From Burkholderia gladioli (GTDB taxonomy: Bacteria; Pseudomonadota; Gammaproteobacteria; Burkholderiales; Burkholderiaceae), in the NCBI GenBank assembly GCA_009914575.1, contig WNEB01000111.1:1-5880 (forward strand): a stretch of 5,880 bases of DNA, given 5' to 3'. The notes below the pieces were generated by a model. It had not been told where the DNA came from. It did not search any database and saw nothing but the letters and a program-made list of their open reading frames with translations. Shown here piece after piece: positions 1 to 5,511 of the stretch; the first letter of the stretch is position 1; every line of letters starts with the position of its first letter. A program made the translations under genes and the position numbers.

Positions 1-179
1 ATGCCTGCCAAGGCGAGTTCACGCCATTGTTCGAGTTCGGCAATCGTGACGCCGACTTCGCGAGAAACGGCATCAACGGATTCGCCGCGTAGTAAGCGCA
101 GGACGACAGCGCGTTTGCGCCCAAGGGACCCCCGTTTGAATTCGGCGGCGCTGGCGGCGTCTACCGTCTTCTTCAACAT
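1..179 (-). CDS. IS3-family transposase OrfA, N-terminal 59 residues (runs off window)
   Basis: The minus-strand reading begins with ATG at 179-177 and stays open to the window edge, giving about 59 residues. It starts MLKKTVDAASAAEFKRG and contains a helix-turn-helix with LRLLRGESVDAVSREVGVT followed by AELEQWRE. This pattern is typical of the small OrfA protein of IS3-family elements, which binds the terminal repeats and is normally joined to the DDE catalytic OrfB by programmed frameshifting. A GGAG sequence about 8 bases before the ATG is a reasonable ribosome binding site and supports this start. The plus-strand open frame over the same bases looks like its shadow. Whether the rest of the element is intact cannot be seen here. 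Confidence 0.7.
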   Translation of the reverse strand, partial: MLKKTVDAASAAEFKRGSLGRKRAVVLRLLRGESVDAVSREVGVTIAELEQWRELALAG

Positions 180-246
180 CTCAGACTCCAGTTTGGATGA
201 TGCTTTTTACCCCAAATCTGTGTCTAGAAAAACCGGAGCCGCCGCA
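1..246 (-). mobile_element. IS3-family element, one end only (left part outside window)
   Basis: This is the terminal part of an insertion sequence reading leftward out of the window. It contains the start of an OrfA-type transposase gene and about 65 bp of terminal non-coding DNA. On the minus strand the outer end can be read from a TG dinucleotide at 246-245, with the block TTCTAGACA about 17 bases inside it. As I recall them, IS2-type ends have TTCCAGACA at a similar distance from their terminal TG, so I place the tip at 246. A tip nearer 225 is also possible. The other end and the target duplication lie outside the window. Family assignment rests mainly on the OrfA protein; the IS2 subgroup is inference. 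Confidence 0.6.
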
Positions 247-650
247 CCGAACGGTTGCCGAAGCAGACGCGAGCGCAGGTCGCGGCTGTCATGCGCGCGG
301 CGTACAAGCTGCCTGCCGATGACGGCATCGCCCGGCTGAAGACGCAGGCAGCATGGCTGAAGGCTGATCATCCGGACGCCGCGGCGTCGTTGCTTGAAGG
401 GCTGGAGGAGACGTTCACGGTGAACCGCATGGACCTGACGCCGAGTCTGATCCGCAGTCTGGCGACGACGAACCTGATCGAGAATCCGAACGGTGCGGTG
501 CGCCGCGTGAGTGGTCGGGTCCATCGCTATCGCGACGCCGACATGGCGATGCGCTGGGCGGCCACCGGTTTCCTGGAAGCGGAGAAGCGCTTCCGCAAGC
601 TCGGTGGTGCCAACGACCTCTGGATCCTCGCCGTCGCCCTGCATCGATAA
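247..650 (+). pseudogene. IS256-family transposase, C-terminal fragment
   Basis: Only about 134 residues of a transposase normally around 400 long remain, read in frame from about 249 to the TAA at 648-650. Recognisable blocks in order are ERLPKQTRAQV, a linker ending HPDAAASLLEGLEETFTV, then LATTNLIENPNGAVRR and MRWAATGFLEAEKRFRKLGG. The Glu of TTNLIEN (codon 480-482) corresponds to the third acidic residue of the Mutator-type DDE catalytic triad; both Asp residues lie in the missing part. There is no start codon with a ribosome binding site. TTG at 255 opens the frame but is internal to the family alignment. The fragment cannot be a working transposase. The remaining reading frame is undamaged, so truncation is probably the main lesion. 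Confidence 0.85.
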
Positions 651-690
651 CTCGAAAAACGCGTTGACCATAATCGGAAGTCTGCCTAAT
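247..690 (+). mobile_element. IS256-family element remnant, 5' part lost
   Basis: This is the 3' third of an IS256-family (Mutator-type) insertion sequence, ending somewhere after the transposase stop at 650. Its left boundary coincides with the likely tip of the IS3-family element at about 246, so that element either inserted into it or was joined to it by a deletion. The right boundary is uncertain because no partner inverted repeat is in the window. I placed it near 690, before the acetyltransferase remnant. Confidence 0.6.
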
Positions 691-726
691 CTATGAAAAC
701 CCCGCCGTCCCAACCTTCAACTACGA
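651..726. other. Short unassigned segment between IS256 remnant and acetyltransferase remnant
   Basis: These roughly 75 bases should contain the right terminal repeat of the IS256 element and the start of the host DNA. I cannot place the repeat because its partner is missing. In the second plus frame, positions 692-742 read YENPAVPTFNYEWDTAP, which looks protein-like in composition but matches nothing I recognise. It may be a scrap of another gene or chance. Confidence 0.3.
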
Positions 727-987
727 ATGGGACACCGCCCCGGTATCGGCGCGGGCATTTATCTGCTCGACACCGCGCATCGCTGGGCGCAGGCGCGCGG
801 GCTGCGCGAGACGCAACTGCGCGTGTTCGTCGACAACCCCGCCGCCAAGCTTTACCTGCGCATGGGCTATCGGCTCGCGGGCCGCGGCTCGCGCAGCTCG
901 GCTCGATTCGCCACATGGTGCGCGCGTGCATTGAGCGCGCGCTTGCAGGCGGTCGCGGATGCGCTCAGGCCGTATCGGCGCGTGTAG
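727..987 (+). pseudogene. GNAT-family N-acetyltransferase remnant (5' truncated, frameshifted)
   Basis: The first plus frame encodes the C-terminal half of a GNAT acetyltransferase. Near the start is PGIGAG, a remnant of the acetyl-CoA-binding loop usually written R-x-x-G-x-G/A. It is followed by YLLDTAHRWAQARGL, LRVFVDNPAAKLYLRMGYRL and GRG. The hallmark of the fold's end, N-P-A-A-K-L-Y-x-x-x-G-Y, is clear. The N-terminal strands are missing, so at least half of the usual 140-170 residues is gone. After GYRLAG at about 880 the first frame becomes unlikely (SRSSARFATWC), while the third frame reads PRLAQLGSIRHMVR, a much more natural tail, so a frameshift near 880-890 is likely. The original stop is uncertain; the first frame stops at 985-987, overlapping the end of the opposing AraC gene. 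The substrate cannot be told. Confidence 0.65.
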
Positions 988-1829
988 CCAGCTCGGCCAG
1001 CGCCGCGGGATCTTCGGGATCGGGCGGCGGCGTGCCGGTGTCGCCGAGCATGAACGCACGCGGGCTTTTGCCGAACGCTCGCCGTAACATCGCGGAGAAC
1101 GCGCTCTGGCTTTGATAGCCGAGTTCCTGCGCCGCCACATGCGACATCGGCCGTCCCTGGTTCAGCAGCGGGATCGCCCGCGCCAGCAGCGCCTGCTGCT
1201 GCCATTGCGTGAAACTCACTCCCAACTCCTGACGAAACAGCCGCGCGATGGTGCGCGTGCTCGCGCCGACGTGGGCGGCCCAGTAGTCGAGCGATTCGGC
1301 CTGCGCCGGGTGCGCGAGCACCGCCTCGCACAGCGCGCGCAGCCGCTTCTCGGTCGGCATCGGCACGGCGAGCGGCAGCAGTTCGCTACGCGTCAGCTCG
1401 TCAGGGAATCAGCGCCGTTAGCATCCGCTCGCGCGCCTGCGGCAGATCGCGCGCATCGAGCGCGACGATCAACTCGCGCAGCAGCCCCGACACCTCCACC
1501 ACCCGGCAATCGTCGAGACCGCCGGGAATCGCCGATTCGTCGATATAGAGCGTGCGCAGGAACGCATCCTCGACCACCACGATTTCGTGCGCGACGTGCG
1601 GCGGCGTCCAGATCGCGCGCGACGGCGGAACCATCCAGGGGGTGCCCGCCGTCGTCACGCGCAGCACGCCGCGCGGCGCGTAGGCGAGCTGGGCCCAGGC
1701 GTGCGTGTGCTGCGGGATGCGCGTGGCGGTCGGCATCGGCGGCCGGGGTCGCACGCGCGGCGGATGCTCGGGCGTGGGCGCGAATTCGGGCGGGATGTCG
1801 ATCGTGATCGAGGCGGCGGACGGGTTCAT
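965..1829 (-). pseudogene. AraC-family transcriptional regulator with cupin sensor domain, single-base frameshift
   Basis: The gene starts with ATG at 1829 and would end at the TGA at 967-965. The first frame gives 142 residues: a proline-rich leader, then a cupin-type sensor domain with QHTHAWAQLAYAPRGVL, TPPHVAHEIV and AFLRTLYID. It stops early at 1403-1401. One base over, the frame resumes as DELTRSELLPLAVPMPTEKRL and continues through the DNA-binding domain. That domain has a first helix-turn-helix around AAHVGASTRTIARLFRQELG and a second in AAQELGYQSQSAFSAMLRRA, ending with the typical FGKSPRAF. Removing one base among 1406-1403 restores a 287-residue protein, a normal length. The layout resembles the NimR (YeaM) type of AraC regulator, which usually controls a neighbouring transporter or enzyme; its target here is unknown. 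The product is expected to lack its DNA-binding half. Confidence 0.85.
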
Positions 1830-1898
1830 CGGATGCGGTCGGGCAACGAGGACGAACCGGTATTGTAAGAGCGCCGCCGCCCGATACGCGCGGCCGGC
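1830..1898 (-). promoter_or_regulatory. Spacer between dehalogenase and AraC genes, weak -10 candidate
   Basis: This 69-bp gap precedes the AraC gene on the minus strand. It contains TACAAT (plus positions 1867-1862), a good -10 hexamer match, but no convincing -35 box at the right distance. I see no clear terminator for the dehalogenase gene upstream, so read-through from it is possible. Weak support only. Confidence 0.25.
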
Positions 1899-2620
1899 TC
1901 AGGCGGCGAGGCCCGCGATGAAGGCGAGCAGGTCGTCCATGCCGGCGCCGGTGGCGACCGGCGCGATGCCGAGTTCCTCGCCGGGCGCGCCGCCGCGATT
2001 GAGTCAGAACGTCGTGTAGCCAAACCAGCCTGCGCCGGCGGCATCCCAGCCGTTCGACGAGACGAACGCGATCTCGTTAGGCTCGGCGGCGAACGCGTCG
2101 GTGCCGAGCCGGTAGGCGGCCGCGGTCGGCTTGTAGGCACGTACGGCTTCGACCGACAGCACGCGATCGAACAGGCCCGCCATGCCGGCGCTTTTCACGG
2201 CGATGTCGAGCATGCGCGCGTCGCCGTTCGACAGAATCGGCAGCTGCGGCGCGCCCGGCAGCGCGCGCAGGCGGCGCAGCGCGGGTACCGTGTCGGGATA
2301 GGTGGACAGGCACGCGTATTCGTCCATCAGACGCTTTTCGGTCGATGCGCCGAGCGCGAGGCCCAGCGTGCGCGCGGCATGGCGCAGCGCGTCGAGCGTG
2401 ATGTCCCAGAACGGACGGTCGCGCGCGCCGTCGGGCGCCGACAGCGTGCGCAACTGCGTGGCGTGTATTCGATCTGCTTGCGCCGCCAGAGCTGCGAGAG
2501 CGCATCGCCGCGCCCCGGGAACAGCTGCTCGGCCGCCGCCACCACGGCATGCACGTCGAACAGCGTGCCGTAGGCGTCGAACAGGATGGCTTTGGGAAAG
2601 GGGGCCGCGATGGGCGACAT
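1899..2620 (-). pseudogene. (S)-2-haloacid dehalogenase (HAD superfamily, type II), frameshift plus nonsense
   Basis: The family hydrolyses (S)-2-haloalkanoic acids to (R)-2-hydroxy acids in the cytoplasm through an Asp-ester intermediate. Starting at ATG 2620, the first frame reads [16 protein letters not shown], with nucleophile Asp15, then [21 protein letters not shown], where the frame breaks at 2464-2457. The third codon register continues from [10 protein letters not shown] through [33 protein letters not shown] (Ser/Asn pocket), VRAYKPTAAAY (Lys and Tyr) and VSSNGWDAAGAGWFGYTTF. A TGA at 2006-2004 then sits where the family usually has Trp. The same frame reads on as LNRGGAPGEELGIAP to a natural TGA at 1901-1899. 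Reconstructed length is about 240 residues, slightly above the usual 225-235. All recognisable catalytic motifs remain, so decay is recent. The divergent LysR gene was probably its regulator. Confidence 0.9.
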
Positions 2621-2780
2621 GGCCGTGCGCTCCGGTGAGAGGTCGGGAATCGATTCTATTCGTGATGCGAGCGGCTCAAAAGGCGGCTAACGATCACTTG
2701 ATCTTTTACTTTTACCAACCTAGTCTGGCGGTCATCGCGGGCACAGCGTCCGGCGTCTTTCCTCAGCCTCCGCCTTCTCC
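2621..2780. promoter_or_regulatory. Divergent intergenic region between dehalogenase and LysR genes
   Basis: This 160-bp region is visibly more AT-rich in its middle than its surroundings. For the dehalogenase (minus strand), TAGAAT at 2658-2653 lies 17 bases after TTTTGA. For the LysR gene (plus strand), TTGATC at 2698-2703 lies 17 bases before TAGTCT at 2721-2726. An imperfect palindrome, GATCA-CT-TGATC at 2692-2703, overlaps the LysR-side -35 box and could be an operator. LysR-type proteins commonly bind such shared regions and repress themselves while activating the divergent gene. Hexamers are read by eye; no experimental or comparative support. Confidence 0.4.
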
Positions 2781-3300
2781 ATGGACCGTTTCAAGCAGAT
2801 CGAGACCTTCATCGCAGTTGCCGCGAAGGGCAGCCTGTCGGCCGCCGCGAACGCCGAAGGCGTCGTGCCGGCCATCATCGGCCATCATCGGTCGTCGGCT
2901 CGATGCGCTCGAGGAGCGGCTCGGCGTCAAGCTGCTGGTGCGCACCACGCGCAAGCTCACGCTGACGTTCGAGGGCTAGGCCTTCCTCGAGGATTGCCAG
3001 CGCATCGTGCACGACATGCAGAACGCGGAGGCCAGCGGGTCGACCGGCGGCGTGAAGGCGAGCGGCCATCTGCGCGTGTCGGGGCCGACCGGCTTCGGGC
3101 GCCGGCACGTTGCGCCGCTGATCCCGGCGTTCACGGGCGCGCACCCCGACGTGACGATCACGCTCGATCTGTCGGATCGCGTGGTCGATCTGGTCAACGA
3201 TGGATTCGACTGTGCGGTGCGGCTCGGCGAGCTGCCCGATTCGTCGCTGGTGTCGCTGAAGCTCGGCGAGAACCGGCGCGTGTGCGTGGCCTCGCCCGGC
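2781..3300 (+). pseudogene. LysR-family transcriptional regulator, disrupted three ways
   Basis: ATG at 2781 begins MDRFKQIETFIAVAAKGSLS, the N-terminal winged helix-turn-helix of a LysR-type regulator. A 10-bp tandem duplication at 2871-2890 shifts the frame after GVVPAIIG. Removing one copy restores AIIGRRLDALEERLGVKLLV followed by RTTRKLTLTFEG. A TAG at 2977-2979 then interrupts the gene before AFLEDCQRIVHDMQNAEAS. The effector domain follows: HLRVSGPTGFGRRHVAPLI, PDVTITLDLSDRVVDLV and FDCAVRLGELPDSSLVSLKL, then CVASP, where the IS21-family element begins at about 3301. So roughly 170 residues of a usual 300 or so remain, and the C-terminal half of the effector domain is absent. The sequence resembles the CrgA-like branch of Burkholderia LysR proteins. 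No clear ribosome binding site precedes the ATG. The divergent dehalogenase gene was its likely target. Confidence 0.88.
2871..2890. repeat. 10-bp perfect tandem duplication inside the LysR gene
   Basis: GCCATCATCG occurs twice back to back (2871-2880 and 2881-2890). Deleting one copy restores the LysR reading frame, so the duplication is the frameshifting event. It looks like replication slippage. Confidence 0.95.
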
Positions 3301-3306
3301 TGCGTA

Positions 3307-3497
3307 TTTCGGCGAACGTGATCAGCGATTTCGGTTGAACGTGATCGGTGGTTCCGATTGATGGTGGTCGGCCGTTTCGGTCGAAGGTGATCGCTGATCA
3401 CCGGTTTCCGAAACGAGCGATCATCTTGCCGAAACGGGTGATCACGTTCCCGGAATGAGTGATCAGCGAACCGAAACAGCTGATCACGCGACCGAAA
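3307..3497. repeat. Array of about nine phased short repeats at the IS21 end
   Basis: A degenerate unit close to TTTCGG-n(1-5)-GAACGTGATCA recurs. Plus-strand copies start at 3307, 3329, 3352 (the most degenerate) and 3375. Reverse-complement copies, beginning TGATCA or similar and ending CCGAAA, start at 3395, 3418, 3439, 3460 and 3481. Spacing is 22, 23, 23 in the first set and 23, 21, 21, 21 in the second, about two helical turns. The two sets meet head to head near 3394. IS21-family elements are known to carry multiple terminal repeats that bind IstA, so these are probably transposase sites and may also cover the istA promoter. The orientation switch means the inverted set could mark either extra binding sites or an internal duplicated and flipped end. 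Confidence 0.8.
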
Positions 3498-3559
3498 CGG
3501 GATGGCCGTTCCGGCTCGGCGGTGGTGTTGCGCATGTGATCAACGACGGGCGTTAGCCT

Positions 3560-3585
3560 TGTCTCTTTTTAGGGACAGGTTGATG
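3560..3585 (+). promoter_or_regulatory. Ribosome binding site of istA within a small hairpin
   Basis: AGGGA at 3571-3575 lies seven bases before ATG 3583 and supports that start. The bases TGTCTC (3560-3565) and GGGACA (3572-3577) can pair, with one G-U, around a six-base loop. This would partly hide the ribosome binding site in the mRNA. Hairpins that limit transposase translation from read-through transcripts are known in other insertion sequences (for example IS10 and IS50); function here is inferred. Confidence 0.4.
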
Positions 3586-5133
3586 CCGGCACATCGGATG
3601 AGCATGCGCAAACTGAAGGAAGTATTGCGGCTGAAGTGGTCGTGCGGCCTGCCGCACCGCCAGATCAGCCGCGCGATCGGCATCAGCGTCGGCGCTATCT
3701 CGGCATACGCCGCACGCGCGAGCGCGGCCGGCCTCGACTGGGCTGCTGTTGAACCGCTGGCCGACGACGAGCTCGAGATCAGGTTGGATCTACTGGAGGA
3801 ATCCGCGGTCCCGACCCGGCGGGTCGAACCGGATTACGCGGCGATGCACCGAGACCTGCGCCGCAAGGGCGTGACGCTGCAACTGCTCTGGGAGGAGTAC
3901 GTCGAGGCCCGCCCCGACCAACGCACCTATCGCTATACGCAGTTCTGCCAGCGGTACAAGGACTGGGCTGCGGCGCTGAAGCGCTCGATGCGCCAGCAAC
4001 ACCGCGCCGGCGAGAAGCTGTTCGCCGACTTCGCCGGGCAAACCGTATCGATCCTCGGTCGCGACGGCGGCGTCGCGTTCAAGGCCCACGTGTTCGTGGC
4101 CGTCCTCGGCGCCTCGAACTACACCTATGCATGTGCGACGCGTTCCGAGGCCATGCCCGACTGGATAGGCAGCCTGATCGACGCGTTGGAATTCTACGGC
4201 GGCGTTCCCGAACTGCTGGTGCCCGACAACCCCAAGGCATTGATCGCCAAGGCTGACCGGTACGAACCGGTGCTGGGCAACACGACGCAGGACTTCGTGA
4301 ACCACTACGCGACGGCCATGTTGCCGGCGCGACCGCGCAAGCCGCAGGACAAGGCGAAGGTCGAGGTTGGCGTACAGATCGTCGAGCGCTGGATCCTCGC
4401 ACGGTTGCGCAACCATCGCTTCTACAGCCTGGCCGAGCTGAACAAGGCGATCGGCAAACTGATCGCCGACCTGAACCGGCGCCCGTTCAAGAAGCTTGAC
4501 GGCAACCGCCGCGAATGGTTCGAGCGGCTCGATCAGCCAGCGCTGCGCCCGTTACCGACACGCCGATACGAGATCGCAACCTTCGTGAAGTGCCGCGTCA
4601 ACATCGACTACCACGTCGAAGTCGATCACCACTATTACAGCGTCCCGCACGGTCTTGTGCGTCAAGAGGCCTACGCGCGCGTGACGCGCCACTGCGTCGA
4701 GATCCTGCACCGCGGCAAGCGCGTTGCCGCCCACGCCAGCAGCCGACTCCGGAACAAGCATACGACATTGCCCGAGCACATGCCGGCGGCGCACCGTGCT
4801 CACATGGAATGGACGCCAGGCCGGTTGTTGAACTGGGGCGCCTCGGTCGGTCCCGGCGCCGAGGCGATCGTCAAACATCTGTTGACCAACCGGCCCCATC
4901 CCGAGATGGGGTACCGCGCCTGTCTCGGACTGCTGTCGCTCTCACGCAAGTACGGCAAGGAACGGCTGGAAGCGGCCTGCCAACGGGCGCTCGTGATCGG
5001 CTCGCCGACCCGTCGCTCCGTGCTGTCAATCCTCGAATCCGGCTTGGACCGACAGCCGATGCTCTCGATTCCGCCTACCGAATGGCATTCGCCCGATCAC
5101 GAGAACGTAGGCGGGCCCGAGTATTACCACTGA
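3583..5133 (+). CDS. istA: IS21-family transposase IstA
   Basis: IstA cuts and joins the ends of the insertion sequence and works with the ATPase IstB. The protein from ATG 3583 is 516 residues, the normal size for the family. An N-terminal helix-turn-helix lies at about residues 14-45 (LKWSCGLPHRQISRAIGISV). The rve-type DDE domain follows: Asp149 in KLFADFAGQTV, Asp215 in LLVPDNPKALI and Glu261 in QDKAKVEVGVQIVERW, all in the expected surroundings. A C-terminal beta-rich region from about residue 337 contains CRVNIDYHVEVDHHYYSVP, typical of IstA. I chose 3583 over the in-frame upstream ATG at 3502 because it has AGGGA seven bases before it and matches family length; ATG 3598 is an alternative. 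The frame is fully open, unlike the neighbouring host genes. With istB broken, it could transpose only if helped in trans. Confidence 0.93.
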   Translation: MPAHRMSMRKLKEVLRLKWSCGLPHRQISRAIGISVGAISAYAARASAAGLDWAAVEPLADDELEIRLDLLEESAVPTRRVEPDYAAMHRDLRRKGVTLQLLWEEYVEARPDQRTYRYTQFCQRYKDWAAALKRSMRQQHRAGEKLFADFAGQTVSILGRDGGVAFKAHVFVAVLGASNYTYACATRSEAMPDWIGSLIDALEFYGGVPELLVPDNPKALIAKADRYEPVLGNTTQDFVNHYATAMLPARPRKPQDKAKVEVGVQIVERWILARLRNHRFYSLAELNKAIGKLIADLNRRPFKKLDGNRREWFERLDQPALRPLPTRRYEIATFVKCRVNIDYHVEVDHHYYSVPHGLVRQEAYARVTRHCVEILHRGKRVAAHASSRLRNKHTTLPEHMPAAHRAHMEWTPGRLLNWGASVGPGAEAIVKHLLTNRPHPEMGYRACLGLLSLSRKYGKERLEAACQRALVIGSPTRRSVLSILESGLDRQPMLSIPPTEWHSPDHENVGGPEYYH

Positions 5134-5136
5134 CCC

Positions 5137-5144
5137 AAGGAGGT
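5137..5144 (+). promoter_or_regulatory. Strong Shine-Dalgarno site of istB
   Basis: AAGGAGGT ends four bases before the istB ATG at 5149 and lies in the 15-bp gap after the istA stop. It fixes the istB start and shows that the two genes are translated from one transcript. Confidence 0.85.
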
Positions 5145-5148
5145 CGCG

Positions 5149-5511
5149 ATGTTGATGCAGCAAACCTTAACCCAGCTCAAATCCCTGAAGCTCGACGGCA
5201 TGGCCCGCCGCGCGTTCGAGGAACAAGCAGCGTTGACCGCCAGCACCAGCCTATCATTCGAAGAGCGCTTCGGCATGGTCGTCGAGCGCGAGCTCGCCTG
5301 GCGCGATACCCGGCGGCTCGAGCGGCTGCTGAAGTCCGCGAAACTCAAGAATCCCCAGGCCTGCATCGAGGACATCGAATACCGGCAGAGCCGCGGCATC
5401 GACAAGAGCGTCGTCGCCGCACTTGCTGGTTGCGACTGGATCCGTAATGCACAAAACCTCATCCTGACGGGGCCGACCGGAGCAGGCAAGACGTGGCGGT
5501 TTCAAGAGTGA
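5149..5511 (+). pseudogene. istB: IS21-family helper ATPase IstB, truncated after Walker A
   Basis: IstB is an AAA+ ATPase that binds target DNA and stimulates IstA. ATG 5149 follows a strong Shine-Dalgarno site. The first 116 residues match the family: a helical N-terminal domain ([37 protein letters not shown]) and then [13 protein letters not shown]. Here GPTGAGKT is the Walker A nucleotide-binding loop, with Lys114. The next four codons (RFQE) and the TGA at 5509-5511 belong to the end of the incoming IS30-family element. The usual length is about 250 residues, so Walker B, the sensor residues and the arginine finger are missing. The 120-residue product cannot hydrolyse ATP. Its N-terminal domain might still contact IstA or DNA, which is speculation. 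Confidence 0.9.

Larger units (their letters stand above)
3301..5496 (+). mobile_element. IS21-family insertion sequence (IS408/IS1162-like), right end lost to IS30-family insertion
   Basis: The element starts with TG at about 3301, just where LysR coding similarity ends. It carries a repeat array (3307-3497), istA (3583-5133) and the first part of istB (5149 to about 5496). Gene order and the two-protein make-up are diagnostic of IS21: an rve-type DDE transposase followed by an AAA+ helper. The right part of istB and the right terminal repeats are not in the window because an IS30-family element interrupts istB. They may continue on the far side of that element. The target duplication cannot be checked for the same reason. 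The subgroup name is inferred from recalled resemblance. Confidence 0.85.

Noticed and set aside
207..713. 168-residue minus-strand open frame
   Set aside because: Antisense shadow of the IS256 transposase fragment; no domain recognised.
1112..1807. 231-residue open frame on the plus strand
   Set aside because: Arg/Ala-rich shadow of the AraC gene on the other strand, with no recognisable domain.
2302..2979. 225-residue plus-strand open frame
   Set aside because: It starts antisense to the dehalogenase and ends in the correct LysR frame only after the 10-bp duplication. Its LysR-like tail comes from the frameshift, so it is not a separate gene.
3307..3497. CRISPR array
   Set aside because: Units are degenerate, occur in both orientations, and the unit fills most of each 21-23-bp period, leaving no room for spacers. 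The location at an IS21 end explains them better.
3790..4416. 208-residue open frame on the minus strand
   Set aside because: It lies wholly inside istA in the opposite direction, resembles no family I know, and istA shows a complete DDE transposase. GC-rich codon bias creates such shadows.
4515..5447. 310-residue plus-strand open frame overlapping istA and istB
   Set aside because: Arg/Pro-rich shadow frame crossing the istA stop and istB start; both overlapped genes are clearly recognisable.
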